Assembly (NCBI GenBank): GCA_043228905.1
Contig: JBHGNT010000008.1
Span: 18,414,001 to 18,478,000 of the forward strand
Length of the DNA stretch: 64,000 nucleotides
DNA from: Azolla caroliniana
Taxonomy: Eukaryota; Polypodiophyta
Direction of reading: 5' to 3'
The position numbers and the translations under genes were made by a program. A model generated the notes under the pieces. That model was not told the origin of the DNA and ran no database searches. It saw only the letters and a program-made list of their open reading frames with translations. Positions 49,961 through 60,523 of the stretch are shown one piece after another (the stretch's first letter is position 1; each line of letters starts with the position of its first letter).

Positions 49961-50275
49961 AGTTCTGTTTAGGTGTGTTTAGGTGTACTTACGTGTAATT
50001 AGGTGTGTTTAGGTGTACTTACGTGTAATTAGGTGTGTTTTATGTGTATTTTACGTGTACTTAGGTGTATTGGAGAGTATTTAGTTGTGTTTAGTGTATT
50101 TGGGTGTATTTTACCTGTGTTTTTCATGTACTTAGGTGTATTTAGTTCTGTTTAGGTGTACTTACGTGTATTTAGGCGTGTTTTATGTGCATTTAACGTG
50201 TACTAAGGTGTATTGAAGAGAATTTAGTTGTGTTTAGGTGTATTCACATGTATTTTACGTTTATTTCACGCAAAT
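49961..50275. repeat. TTTAGGTGTA-type degenerate minisatellite
   Basis: About 30 degenerate units of near 10 bp (TTTAGGTGTR, TTACGTGTA, TTTTATGTGT). It resembles a plant telomere repeat only in TTTAGG and is not TTTAGGG. Confidence 0.85.
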
Positions 50276-50351
50276 ATTTTGCTTTTCTCCCCTAGTGAGA
50301 CCCGTTAGAAGGTGCCCTCTTTCAAGTTGAAGTTCCGGTCTCCGACAAAAC

Positions 50352-51178
50352 ATGACTCGGAGAGTTTATTTAAAAGACAAGTCTCGACGATTGTTATTTG
50401 AGTCTAGAGGTGATGGGACCTCGAAATCATTCGTAGGGAATAAGAAAAATAAACAAATTATGCTCCTAGAAGATAAGTCCACGCAACATAAGCTAACAAA
50501 TTATTCAAACCTAGAATGGATTCTCGCTTACGTCGAAGAAGATGGAGTATTGCTCCTCATATTTCCCACATCGGAAGGAAAAGGAAGGTTCGAATTAGGG
50601 AAGACCTTCACCTATGGGAAAGTTTGTCATTTAGAATATCAAGACAATGATTCGTCCATTATCTTCCTCGATGTTGAGAGCTCAGGTGGTATAAGGCGAG
50701 TCTAAGTTGATGAAGGAAATCTAGTACCTGATCTGTGCCACCCAAAACCTTTGCGAAAAGATATGCAAACAAAGAATAATCTTATTGTGGCTCTTGGGCC
50801 TTATGTTACCGGAGAGATGATGTCAAGCATAGAAGCAGAGACTCCACTTAAAAAATCTCAAAAAACAAAACCGGAACATAAAAAATATAAAAAACGACAA
50901 ATATCTAATGACGAGGAGCTCGAAGTCTTGGAGTTCAAGGAAGAAGAAGACGATGAACAACAACTTGAAGTTGTCCCTCCAAGAGGGCAAATATCTTTCG
51001 GTGTATTGACTTCTAAGCAAAACTGGATTAGAAAAAATATAGCTAGGACCAAACTAGTGCGAAAAGGTCAACTCTTCCATTTGCCGATTTCTTCAATTCA
51101 AAGGCCGCCCACGGCCTTGAAACCGGAAGACGCACGATCAAGATTAGAGAGCCACATGTAGTGCATGTATAGAATCTG
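50352..51178 (+). pseudogene. ParB-methyltransferase gene, N-terminal region
   Basis: Open from ATG 50352 (MTRRVYLKDKSRRLLFESRG) apart from one TAA at 50703-50705, after which the same frame continues (VDEGNLVPDLCHPKPLRKDM) to 51161. Not recognised as a domain. It contains a basic stretch (KKSQKTKPEHKKYKKRQIS) followed by an acidic one (EELEVLEFKEEEDDEQQLEV), and ends in a segment leading to the ParB-like domain after a frameshift near 51135. The basic stretch may be a nuclear signal. The start is uncertain, since upstream exons could exist. Confidence 0.5.
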
Positions 51179-51778
51179 AAAAGCAAAATGAAGATAAATC
51201 CACATGCAACTGTCGTACCTTTTCTAGTTATGGTAGACCTTGAATAATGTCTAACGGTTGCTGATTTTAAATATAGCTCTTTAGATGATTATACGTATTA
51301 TGTCATCGGAGGATCTCATTAAGTTGAAGCCCGACGTCAACTTGTAAAGGAATATCCACTCACTCTATTTTTTAAGTACGCAAAATGTAAAGTATATGCA
51401 TGTCCTACTCATGAAGAAGCCAAGTTGTTAGCTTGGAACCGTAGCAATGATAACGATTATAGACAAAAGATGTCTTGTATCGAACACATTCGATTCTTTC
51501 ACCGTGAGTATTTGGATGTGTTGCAAAGATTTGGACCCAAGTTTAACCTTGGCTTACGATGTCAATGTTTGGTAGTAGTTTGTATTGCAGTTGACGAGAG
51601 TATGAAATCTGAAGGGCTACGAAAATATGACTCATGGTTTCAACGTGCCTTTAGAATAGGTGAGGTATGGGATCTCCAAGACAGAATATTTAGCATGTGG
51701 GAGCGCAAGGAGGTCAAAGGTCAATGGGCAAAGAAGGCCAAGGTAGATCCACAAGTGGAGATGAAGACAAAGTCACGT
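51179..51778 (+). pseudogene. ParB-like domain of the ParB-methyltransferase gene
   Basis: MKINPHATVVPFLVMVDLE, then YYVIGGSH followed by a stop and VEARRQLVKEYP, then AKCKVYACPTHEEAKLLAWN, RSNDNDYRQKMSCIEHIRFF and HREYL. The order (GGxH plus EARR, then a strand, then EEA...A..N....D) is that of the ParB/sulfiredoxin-like nuclease fold (ParBc), which in bacteria and phages is often joined to DNA methyltransferases. Three in-frame stops occur (51203-51205 TAG, 51244-51246 TAA, 51321-51323 TAA); at least the last sits where Gln is usual. The frame is open from 51425 to 51778, where gypsy E enters between codons. Confidence 0.65.
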
Positions 51779-51841
51779 TGTCATGAAGGATTTGCTTCAC
51801 GATATAAAAATAAACTTTAATATTGTATTAAGTAACATTTG

Positions 51842-51905
51842 AGAGACTTGAACCCATACCCTCACACACCAAGGACAAAGCATATACCATTAGGATAAGT
51901 TACTT
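51842..51905 (-). repeat. tRNA-like module in E LTR (minus)
   Basis: Minus strand: TTATCCTAATGGTATATGC (A-box-like, sharing TATCCTAATGGT with H) and TATGGGTTCAAGTCTCTC (B-box-like). Copy at 54599-54662. Confidence 0.5.
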
Positions 51906-52187
51906 TCTATAGTTATATTTTTATCATCATACTTATGACATGTGTATCTTCATACATTAGAGCTTAGATGAGCATGATGGCCATCATGCATCACATGTAA
52001 AGGATGTGCACCAAATGGCGATCATGCATCACATGCATCACATGCATGCCATGCACCACCATATCATCATATGCATGAGAGAACCTATAAAGAGAGGCAA
52101 GGAATTAAGGGATGAATCAATGGGAAAACAGGGTAATCAATGAAGAGAAAGTTAGAGAAATAAGATAATCAAAGAAACAAATAATAA

Positions 52188-52255
52188 GTTAGCTTGTTGG
52201 TGAAGAGGCTCGTGTTTTCAAGGTGGAGTCAAGGGTTCGAATCAAGAGTTGGTAG
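52188..52255 (+). repeat. tRNA-like module in E LTR (plus)
   Basis: GTTAGCTTGTTGGTGAAGAG and GTCAAGGGTTCGAATCAAG, 45 nt apart, with an A-box/B-box layout. Copy at 54946-55012; relatives at 32721 and 32876. Confidence 0.5.
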
Positions 52256-52567
52256 AGAAAGGGTTCATCTTGCTATCAAGCATTGTAAAGTTGGTAAAAT
52301 CTTGTATTCGTAATGTACATCATGTTCATATCATATACTTTTTTTCCTTAAATCATACTTTGTCTCTATCTTGCTTCTTGAATCATACATTGTCTCTATC
52401 CTTTATCTATACTCGTCTCTCTCTCTCACACATTACTTTAAACTCTTATTTTTTTTATCCTTAATCTTCCTAACATTTGTGCGCAAGCCTTATAAAAGTT
52501 CCTTCAACTCCCCTTAACCTTAGTCCCTGCGACTTGGCCGCACGAACCACAACTACCCTGATACTTT

Positions 52568-52584
52568 TGGTGAACCCGATGTGA
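52568..52584 (+). promoter_or_regulatory. Gypsy E primer-binding site
   Basis: TGGTGAACCCGATGTGA after spacer CTTT (4 nt). One change from C and D, of CpG-deamination type. Confidence 0.8.
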
Positions 52585-52602
52585 AGGCGGCGACAAGGAG
52601 AA

Positions 52603-53475
52603 ATGGAGGAGCAAATGAGGCTTATGTGTATGATGGTGGAACGAATGATGCGAGAGCAAGGTATGATGGCAAGCATCGACAAAGCCGTCGACAATATTCT
52701 TGCTCGAGTAGGAATCTTCGAAGATATAAATTTAACAAGATTTCTGAAGATTTACAATGAAGAAATGCTTAAACGTGGCGTCGACGAAGCTGCAAAAATT
52801 AATAGCTTTAGTCGAGTCACTGCGATTGGGCTACAAGAGAGGATCCAAGAGCTCCAAAGGGAGAATCAGACATGGACAACGTTCGAAAGAGCAATCTTTC
52901 ATGGATTGGGTAGAGTCTGATAAACATTTAAGTGTTTTGGAAGTGTTAAAGGAGTTTTCAGAAAGATTTGAGCAATTAAATGTTAGAGATAGAAATATAA
53001 AATAATATTGTTTCTACAAGACACTAATATTAAAGACAGGAAGGACTTGGGAATGCTTCTAGAAGATCAGAATAGTCCGAGTGGATTGACCGAAGATTGG
53101 GAGGAGGTGAAAAGGGCTTGCGCCCATTTCTGTATAAGGAAGTTATGGTTTATGGAGCTGCCGGAGAGAAATGAAGAAGAAACGGGGAACAAGTCGGGAG
53201 AAAAGAAAGTGGAAGAGTCACTCTTGCATGAATTGGTGAAAGGCATGAAAGACTTGTCGATCAAAGTGACGAAGCTGGAATCGGGACAAAGCTCAACTTC
53301 GTCAAGGCAAGGAGGTGGAGTGGTCCGAAGGTGTATGTGGTGTGACAGTATCAACCATAAGAAGAAAGACTGTCAAGAACGTAGGGATGCTCTTAATCAT
53401 GATAAAATCTATTATCAAGATGGTACGATTCACTCAACAGAGACTCGACAACCAATTCAACTCAACTTCGGGTGA
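52603..53475 (+). pseudogene. Gypsy E gag
   Basis: ATG 52603 (MEEQMRLMCMMVERMMREQG) gives the lineage capsid: VDNILARVGIFEDINLTRFL, KIYNEEMLKRGVDEAAKINS, NQTWTTFERA. A deletion and frameshift near 52895 joins directly to MDWVESDKHLSVLEVLKEFS and RFEQLNVRDRN, then a stop near 53000. The frame 53008-53475 continues with DRKDLGMLLEDQNSPSGLTE, a CCHC knuckle CMWCDSINHKKKDC near 53335-53376 and YYQDGTIHSTETRQPIQ. Same architecture as D gag. Defective. Confidence 0.82.
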
Positions 53476-54497
53476 GGTGGAATGAAAAAGCTAATGGAAG
53501 ATGTCGAGAGAGAAACAACTCAAGCGATACAATCCGTTGCAACGTTAGGGTTGCGTGTAGAAGACTCATATGGTGGATCTGGCTTTTGGCTGGGTGTGAT
53601 GGAGTATGCAAGAAAAGGGAAGGTTCATTTGCCCAAGTGAATGTACAAGATGCACTAGTGGAAGAGAAGCGAAAGAGAGTTGAAGAGGCTGATTCGGCAA
53701 AGAAACATGAGACACAAGAACAACTTCAAAGAAGAGAGATGGAAAAGGATGCTCCTAAGTCAAAAGAAGCTGATAAATTCAAAGGGAAGACAGACCCAAC
53801 TTTTAAGCTTGCTTCGGACACAGAAGCCACGACGGATATAAAACATGTCATGGAAGAAGTTACAAGAGAGTGTGCAGCAACAAGTGTCCAAGATTTGGAT
53901 CATGAATCCATTAATGTTGCAGGTGTAAAGAAGATAAATGATGTTCGGATTCATGAAGGGGATAGGAGTCATTATACAAAGAACCATTGGGCTCAAGCAA
54001 CAACGGAGGCGCCTACAAAAATTACAGAGCAACAGATTCCTTGTATTTCTTTGATGGATCATGGATCAGAAATTAACATGATGTCATTGGAATCTTGTGC
54101 TCAAGGAAGGTGGCCAATCGATAAGAATCATGGTTCAAAGAAAAGAGTTGCAACAGAGATGATGGAGGATCTATTCGGAGCATGTCCTAATGTGAAAGTA
54201 ACAATGGGAGATGTGTCGGTGGATCAAAATTACTATGTGCAAGATGGATCAACCTACCTCGTCATCCTTGGTCAACCATACAATAACGTAGTAAGTATGG
54301 AAACAAAGGATGGTGAACCATACATCAATGTAGTAAGGATGGAAACACATGTGATTAATGATGATTCAGCTTTCGTGAGGACCAAGAAGAGGGGCCATAT
54401 CTTAACCATAACGCCTAACCATGAAAGAAACAAAGAATGCTTGAGGGGACATCCAGTTCAGAAACGGAATGAAGAGTTTTTCCAAGATTTCAGATGA
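53472..54497 (+). CDS. Gypsy E protease-containing ORF
   Basis: 342 codons. The first 110 residues are weakly conserved; then KLASDTEATTDIKHVMEEVT, SHYTKNHWAQATTEAPTKI and the protease core ISLMDHGSEINMMS (Asp at 54057-54059). Next come RWPIDKNHGSKKRVATEMME, VTMGDVSVDQNYYVQDGS and VILGQPYNNVVSMETK. A 42-bp in-frame tandem duplication lies at 54270-54353 (PYNNVVSMET and PYINVVRMET). It ends LTITPNHERNKECLRGH, 38 bp before the 3' LTR. DHGS active site as in D. Whether it is translated is unknown. Confidence 0.75.
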   Translation: MRWNEKANGRCRERNNSSDTIRCNVRVACRRLIWWIWLLAGCDGVCKKREGSFAQVNVQDALVEEKRKRVEEADSAKKHETQEQLQRREMEKDAPKSKEADKFKGKTDPTFKLASDTEATTDIKHVMEEVTRECAATSVQDLDHESINVAGVKKINDVRIHEGDRSHYTKNHWAQATTEAPTKITEQQIPCISLMDHGSEINMMSLESCAQGRWPIDKNHGSKKRVATEMMEDLFGACPNVKVTMGDVSVDQNYYVQDGSTYLVILGQPYNNVVSMETKDGEPYINVVRMETHVINDDSAFVRTKKRGHILTITPNHERNKECLRGHPVQKRNEEFFQDFR

Positions 54498-54520
54498 ACT
54501 TTGTACAACTAGTGTGAAAG

Positions 54521-54535
54521 TTTAGAGGGGGTGGG
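54521..54535 (+). promoter_or_regulatory. Gypsy E polypurine tract
   Basis: TTTAGAGGGGGTGGG immediately before the 3' LTR. Confidence 0.75.
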
Positions 54536-55089
54536 TGTCATGAAGGATTTGCTTCACGATATAAAAATAAACTTTAATATTGTATTAAGTAACATTTGAG
54601 AGACTTGAACCCATACCCTCACACACCAAGGACAAATCATATACCATTAGGATAAGTTACTTTTTATAGTTATATTTTTATCATCATACTTATGACATGT
54701 GTATCTTCATACATTAGAGCTTAGATGAGCATGATGGCTATCATGCATCACATGTAAAGGATGTGCACCAAATGGTGATCATGCATCACATGCATTACAT
54801 GCATGCCATGCACCACCGTATCATCATATGCATGAGAGAACCTATAAAGAGAGGCAAGGAATTAAGGGATGAATCAATGGGAAAACAGGGTAATCAATGA
54901 AGAGAAAGTTAGAGAAATAAGATAATCAAAGAAACAAATAATAAGTTAGCTTGTTGGTGAAGAGGCTCGTGTTTTCAAGGTGGAGTCAAGGGTTCAAATC
55001 AAGAGTCGGTAGAGAAAGGGTTCATCTTGTTATCAAGCATTGTAAAGTTGGTAAAATCTTGTATTCGTAATATACATCATGTTCATATA
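54536..55089 (+). repeat. Gypsy E 3' LTR, left part
   Basis: Near-identical to the first part of 51779-52563; cut by copia F after GTTCATATA. The right part is at 60524-60759. Confidence 0.9.
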
Positions 55090-55474
55090 TGTTGAGAATC
55101 AAGCTCAACTTGGTCTACTATGTGAACTCACCTTGAGAGTGAATAGACGCTCCAATGGTCAAGAGTCACCATTAAGTGACCACTTAGTATTCTAGCATTT
55201 AGTATAAGTCATAGAATCATATTCTATGACACATAACTTATGAGCTTTCACATTCCCCATGCTCCATGAGTCTTGTAGTTAATGAAGAGAGAGGGTGACT
55301 ATATAAAGCACCCTCCTCCCACCTTGTATGAAATTAAGTCTTCCTCCTTTGTTAATATACTTTTACCTTGCGCATTCCTTACGTCTTACTCTCACTCACT
55401 CCCTCTCACTCTCTCATACACACACATAACTCACATCTCTTCCGCTTAACAAGAATCCTATCTGATTCTTTACA
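55090..55474 (+). repeat. Copia F 5' LTR
   Basis: 385 bp, TGTTGAGAATC to TCTTTACA. TATA box CTATATAAAGC near 55293. Confidence 0.95.
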
Positions 55475-55487
55475 TGGTATCAGGGCG
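55475..55487 (+). promoter_or_regulatory. Copia F primer-binding site
   Basis: TGGTATCAGGGCG, the tRNA-iMet site with one change from TGGTATCAGAGCG in copia A. Confidence 0.9.
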
Positions 55488-55633
55488 ATTTGGTAGTTCG
55501 ATCTAGCCCATTCGCCTCATCGTGATCGTGTGTTGTGCTCCACGCCGACGACCAAGAACTGGCTCATCGCTATCGTAGCTTCACTACATAGCTCGCATTC
55601 GAAGAGAGAAGAAGAAGAAGAAGAATCAACATA

Positions 55634-56470
55634 ATGAATACTCAAATGGGGAGCGCTCTCCCTACCGAGAAGTTGGATCGAAACCACTTCGCATCTTGGG
55701 AGTACAAGATGCACCAATACCTTGTCGGACAAGGCTATTGGAGCTACATCAAAGGAGCGCATGAAGATCAACCCGCCGAAGCGTCTCCCGGATACGCGAC
55801 ATGGGAGCAAGCCGCAAACCGTGTGATGTATTGCTTGGCGACATGTGTTCACGATCACATGCTCGGCTACATTCGCGAAGCCAAGACGCCAAAGGAGGCA
55901 TGGGAAAATCTACGAAAGATTTTCGCGGCGAACACAACCGCAAGAAGGCTTCAACTCCGCCAAGAGTTGAACAACATTCAACAAAGGGACATGTCCATTA
56001 CGACATACACCTCGAAGATCAAGGAGCTTTGCGATTCGCTTGGCTCAATAAGCGTAAATATCAATGATGATGAGATAGTTCAAATATGCCTCAACAGCCT
56101 CGCACCACGGTTCAGCGCGATGCGAACCGCCATTCTAGCACGGGAGAAATCTCCTTCCCTCTTCGAGCTCCAATCAATGCTATTGGTCGAAGAAAACCAC
56201 GTGCGTACAAGGAGCAATGAGTCGGAAGGCCACATGCTCTACACGCACTCGAACGGAGGAAGAGGACGCGGACGGTCGAGAGGCCGATTCGGCCAAGGAC
56301 AAGGCGGACGAGGTCCGACCTACGATAACAACTCCCAATTTCGGCAGCAAAACAAAAGCCAATGAGGAACCTTCGCAAGAAGGGGGAGCTTCCACTCCGG
56401 CCTGAGCTGTCAAAACACAACCGAATGCGGATATTGCGGAAAGCTCGGCCACTACGAAGAAGAGTGTCGA
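55634..56470 (+). pseudogene. Copia F gag
   Basis: ATG 55634 (MNTQMGSALPTEKLDRNHFA). WEYKMHQYLVGQGYWSYIKG, AKTPKEAWENLRKIFAANTT, LRQELNNIQQRDMSITTYTS, VNINDDEIVQICLNSLAPRF and LQSMLLVEENHV are intact to 56365, followed by a Gly/Arg-rich RNA-binding segment. A frameshift near 56370 leads to the knuckle CGYCGKLGHYEEEC at about 56426-56468. Same family as copia A Gag. Confidence 0.88.
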
Positions 56471-56476
56471 AAGAAG

Positions 56477-57520
56477 ATGCATGAATCGGCTTCCACAAGC
56501 CGACAACTCACAAACTACGCGCACAACTCCGACCGTGGCGGAATGTTCATGATGAAACATAGAGCAAACTCTATGTCAGCCTCTACGTCAACTAGTGCCT
56601 CCGGTCCAGAAGACGTATGGTTCGTCGATTCTGGTGCCTCGAACCATATGACATCGCATCAAGAATGGTTCCGAGAACTTTGAGAGCCGGACCAACCCGG
56701 CTATGTCGAAACCGGAGACCACACTACGCACCCGATTTGGCACATTGGCAATGTTCCGTTTGGAAAAGAAGGTAAGCAAAATTACATTAAAAATGTCGTG
56801 CATGTACCAACCATTACGAAGAATTTGGTCTCCGTTGGCCAAATTGTAGAGCAAGGGATGCAAGTTCGATTTAATCAAGGTGGTTGCTTCATCGAAAAAG
56901 AGGGTCGACTCATCGCACGCGGATGAAGAGAGGGCCGAATGTTCATTCTCGACTCACACAAGATGAAACCGGCCATGTTCGCAAAGGGCATGAAAGCCGA
57001 CTCCAACATAGAGTTATGGCACAAGCAGATTGGCCAAATAAATCTCCAAAAGCTCAAAGCAATGAAATCGAAAGGAGTCTTCATCGGACTCCCAACATTC
57101 AAAGAGAAGGAGATTGAAGGTGTATGCGAAGTGTGCCAATTCGGCAAGCAACACCCACACCCATTCCCGAAAGAGTGAAACGTGAGCAAAGGTCTACTCG
57201 ACGTAGTCCATTCCGACGTATGGGGACCGGCGCAGACGGCTACATTCGGCGGATGCCGATATTACGTGCTCTTCATCGACAACTTCTCTAGGCACACTTG
57301 GATCTACCCGATGCGGCAAAAGAGCGAAGTGTTCGGACACTTCCAAAAATTCAAGAATGAAGTCGAGAAAGCCACGGCCGACATGTACGATGTCTGCGAT
57401 CGGGTGGCGGCAAGGAGTACTTCTCGGACGATTTCACGGCGTATCTCCGAAAGGAAGGAATTCGGCGAGAATTCACTTGCCGACACACTCCGCAACAAAA
57501 CGGAGTAGCCGAGCGCAAAA
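56477..57520 (+). pseudogene. Copia F protease and integrase
   Basis: Protease: VWFVDSGASNHMTSHQEWF near 56618-56675, with a TGA at 56681-56683 where Arg is expected. Pre-integrase: LWHKQIGQINLQKLKAMKSK, CEVCQFGKQHPHPF. Integrase core: LDVVHSDVWGPAQTATFGGC, FIDNFSRHTWIYPM. Stops at 56923-56925 and 57176-57178 fit CGA to TGA. Later segments (57500-57900) are recognisable as NRHILEVAWAMMNEKHMPKS, HIPDEKRQNLDLKSEKCILV and GYSLEQKGYKCYNPS, with further stops. Confidence 0.85.
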
Positions 57521-58253
57521 ATCGGCACATCCTCGAAGTAGCGTGGGCCATGATGAACGAGAAGCATATGCCCAAGTCATATTGGGTTGAAGCTGCAAAT
57601 ACGGCCGTCTACCTAATGAACCAGTGCACAACATCCGGCGTGCACGAGGTCACTCCGCACGAAAAATACTTCGGAAAGAAGCCAGACTTATCGCACATCT
57701 AGATATTTGGCACGATAGCGTATGTGCACATTCCCGACGAGAAGCGTCAAAATCTTGACCTAAAGTCGGAGAAATGTATCCTTGTAGGATACTCATTAGA
57801 GCAAAAGGGGTACAAGTGCTACAACCCCTCAACTCGAAAATCTCAAGTATGTTGAGACGTTGTTTTTGACGAGTCCGCATCCTGGTACACACCAGAGACA
57901 ACTTCGACTCCGACTTCGCTTGACCTGGAATTCGCCGAACAAGAGCCTTTGAGCGATCCTTATGTGCATGTTCGAAGAAAGTCCGATTACGACCCAACTA
58001 AGCGGACCACAAGCGCCTTTGAGCGATCAAAGCACATCACAACCTAGCCCGAAGATGGACAAAGGCAAGGTGAAAATGGCGGAATACGCAGACGATCGCA
58101 TCGACGACGATGAGTCAACTCACTCACTCGACAGTGAGTTCGGCGTCTTCGATGTACCAATCGGAGCTAAGAAAGCCCTCATCTTTGCAAATGAAAAGCT
58201 TCGTCGCTCCATCCGTGAAAAGAATCCGGTCAGCCGATTCGGCTACAACGACT

Positions 58254-58449
58254 AAATGGCATATCACTATGCCTTTATGATGAAGGTGGCGACAGTACGC
58301 GAATCAAAAACTTTTCCGAAGCAGCCAAGGATCCGCGATGGATCGAAGCCATGAACGAAGAGATGCAGACACTACGCAAGAATGAGACATGGGATCTCAT
58401 TCCCACCTGACCACACAAAAAGGAGATCAGATGCAGATGGATTTACAAA
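58254..58449 (+). pseudogene. Copia F linker to RT
   Basis: MAYHYAFMMKVATVRESKTF and EAMNEEMQTLRKNETWDLIP give the start of the RT domain with one frameshift and a TGA at 58408-58410. It joins the intact frame below. Confidence 0.75.
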
Positions 58450-59868
58450 ATGAAGTACAACGCTGACAGTTCCGTGAACCGCTACAAAGCGCGACTCGTA
58501 GCAAAAGGCTACGCACAAACGCACAAAGTTGACTACGAAGAGACCTTTGCCCCAGTGGCAAAGATGACGATGGTACGAACTGTAATTGCACTTGTCGTGG
58601 CGAAAGGGTGGCACCTCCATCAAATGGACGTCAAGAACGCCTTTCTACAAGGCGAATTAGAAGAGGAGGTGCACATGATCCAACCACGCAACTTCAACTC
58701 GAGCACCCATCCGAAAGCTGTTTGCCGACTCAAGAAGCCACTCTACGGCCTCAAGCAAGCATCGCGTGCTTGGCATTCGAAGAAAACACAATATCTTCAT
58801 CAAATCGGCTTCTGTATGTCAAAATCGGACAACTCCCTCTACATACGAAGCGATTCCGCAAGTCTGATCGTCATCATCTTATATGTGGATGACCTAGTCA
58901 TTGGAGGTGAGCATCTCATCGAAATCAATAAGGTCAAATCCCTCCTTTCCGACAAGTTCGAGATGACGGACATGAAGGAACTCCACTACTTCCTCGGCAT
59001 CAAGGTAATTCGGACTCCGGCCAGAATCATGATTTCTCAACGGCACTACATCCTCAACTTGTTATACAAGTTTGGTACGGCTAAGTGCAAATCCGTGGCA
59101 ACCCCCCTCGATCGTAATCTCAAACTAGATGCGAACTCCGGCACCAAAGCGTGTGAGCCGACTCAGTATCGGCAACTCATCGGGAGTCTCATCTACCTCA
59201 CGATCACTCGACCCGATCTCAGTTATCCGGTCGGTCTTCTTAGCCAATTCATGCAAGCACTGTGTGATACTCACTTGGATTGCGCTAAGCGAGTTCTACG
59301 GTACGTGAGCGAAACAATGGATTACGGCATACTCTACAAGACCGCGATGCCAATACGACTCGAGGGGTACACAAATGCCAATTGGGCCAGCTACAAAGCC
59401 AATAGAAGATCAACCTCCGGATTTGTTTTCTCCCTCGGTAGCGGAGTAATATCCTGGAGTAACAAGAAGCAGCCTACCGTCACTCTTTCAAGTACGGAGG
59501 CGGAATACAGGGGCGCAACCATAGTTGCGTGTGAAGCCGTATGGCTCAAGAGGATTTTGAAGGATCTAGGCGTACCCATCAAGGATCCGACTTCCCTTTA
59601 CTGCGACAACATGAGCAGTATCTATTTGGCTCGGAACCCGGTGTTCCACGCGCGGACAAAGCACATCCAAGTGCACTATCACTTCATGCGAGAGCGCGTT
59701 CTAGCTGGCGATGTCGACCTACAACACATTAGAACAAATCTTCAAACGGCCGACATCTTCACTAAAGCCTTAGGAGCCGACAAGTTGTGGCAATTCATGA
59801 CCGATCTCGGATTGACGATCCCTGGCTTGCCAAGCTTGAGGGGGAGTACTAAAGACATTACGCAATAA
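58450..59868 (+). CDS. Copia F reverse transcriptase and RNase H, open frame
   Basis: 473 codons open to the end of Pol. RT: NRYKARLVAKGYAQTHKVDY, QMDVKNAFLQGELEEEVHMI, LKKPLYGLKQASRAWHSK, and the catalytic box ILYVDDLVIGG near 58876-58910. Next is LHYFLGIKVIRTPARIMISQ and RHYILNLLYKFGTAKC. RNase H: YTNANWASYKANRRSTSGFV, LSSTEAEYRGATIVACEAVW, YCDNMSSIYLARNPVFHART and QVHYHFMRERVLAGDVDL. The first 40 residues of RT lie upstream behind a stop. It is the most intact copia Pol here and the reference for the sense codons lost in copia A. Confidence 0.9.
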   Translation: MKYNADSSVNRYKARLVAKGYAQTHKVDYEETFAPVAKMTMVRTVIALVVAKGWHLHQMDVKNAFLQGELEEEVHMIQPRNFNSSTHPKAVCRLKKPLYGLKQASRAWHSKKTQYLHQIGFCMSKSDNSLYIRSDSASLIVIILYVDDLVIGGEHLIEINKVKSLLSDKFEMTDMKELHYFLGIKVIRTPARIMISQRHYILNLLYKFGTAKCKSVATPLDRNLKLDANSGTKACEPTQYRQLIGSLIYLTITRPDLSYPVGLLSQFMQALCDTHLDCAKRVLRYVSETMDYGILYKTAMPIRLEGYTNANWASYKANRRSTSGFVFSLGSGVISWSNKKQPTVTLSSTEAEYRGATIVACEAVWLKRILKDLGVPIKDPTSLYCDNMSSIYLARNPVFHARTKHIQVHYHFMRERVLAGDVDLQHIRTNLQTADIFTKALGADKLWQFMTDLGLTIPGLPSLRGSTKDITQ

Positions 59869-60136
59869 CGCTTGGATTCCGCAAGCTGCGCACATTACGC
59901 AACAAAACGCGTGGATTACGCAACCACGCAACGAAGCCGCGAAGAGTCGATCTACCGCGCAAAGCCGCGAAGAAAGACACAAGCCGAAGCATAGACTTCG
60001 CAACTACGCACAACGCAAGCTGGAGCACGGATTCCGCAACTCCGCATAAATGCGAGTCGATGCAGACTCCGGAACGCGAGTCGAAGCAGATTTCGGATAC
60101 CGTCTGAAACCGACACGACTTGTGCTTGAGGGGGCG
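59869..60136 (+). other. Copia F post-pol region and polypurine tract
   Basis: After the TAA at 59866-59868, 268 bp hold repeats of ACGCA and CGCAAC with Arg/Ser/Thr-rich frames but no intact ORF. It corresponds in position to the charged extension of copia A. The purine tract CTTGAGGGGGCG is at 60125-60136. Confidence 0.6.
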
Positions 60137-60523
60137 TGTTGAGAATCAAGCTCAACTTGGTCTAGTGTGTGAACTCACCTTGAGAGTGAATAGACACTCC
60201 AACGGTCAAGAGTCACCATTAAGTGACCACTTAGTATTCTAGCATTTAGTATGAGTCATAGAATCATATTCTATGACACATAAATTATGAGCTTTCACAT
60301 TCTCCATGCTCCATGATTCTTGTAGTAAATGAAGAGAGAGGGTGACTATATAAAGCACCCTCCTCCCACCTTGTATGAAGTTAAGTCTTCCTCCTTTGTT
60401 AATATACTTTTACCTTGCCTATTCTCTGCGTCTTACTCTCACTCTCTCTCACTCTCACTCTCTCATACACACACATAACTCACATCTCTTCCGCTTAATA
60501 AGAATCATATCCGATTCTTTACA
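60137..60523 (+). repeat. Copia F 3' LTR
   Basis: 387 bp, a few percent different from the 5' LTR. Confidence 0.95.

Larger units (their letters stand above)
51779..52563 (+). repeat. Gypsy E 5' LTR
   Basis: 785 bp, TGTCATGAAG to CCCTGATA, so it ends TA rather than CA in both copies. TATA box CCTATAAAGAG near 52084. Carries two tRNA-like modules, minus strand at 51842-51905 and plus strand at 52188-52255. Confidence 0.9.
55090..60523 (+). mobile_element. Copia F (Ty1/copia)
   Basis: 5,434 bp. LTRs 55090-55474 and 60137-60523, tRNA-iMet primer site, polypurine tract, and gag, protease, integrase, RT, RNase H in order. Flanks are ATATA (55085-55089) and ATATC (60524-60528), a 5-bp target duplication with one mismatch; the intact site is in the 5' LTR of E. 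Most of its stop codons fit CGA to TGA. Confidence 0.93.

Noticed and set aside
48490-49970. One LINE covering both the 48.5-49.1 kb tail and the DUF4283 region
   Set aside because: The LINE 3' end with its (TAA)n tail lies upstream of the DUF4283 start, the wrong order for a single element in this orientation.
49961-50275. Interstitial telomere repeat
   Set aside because: The unit has TTTAGGTG, never TTTAGGG in series.
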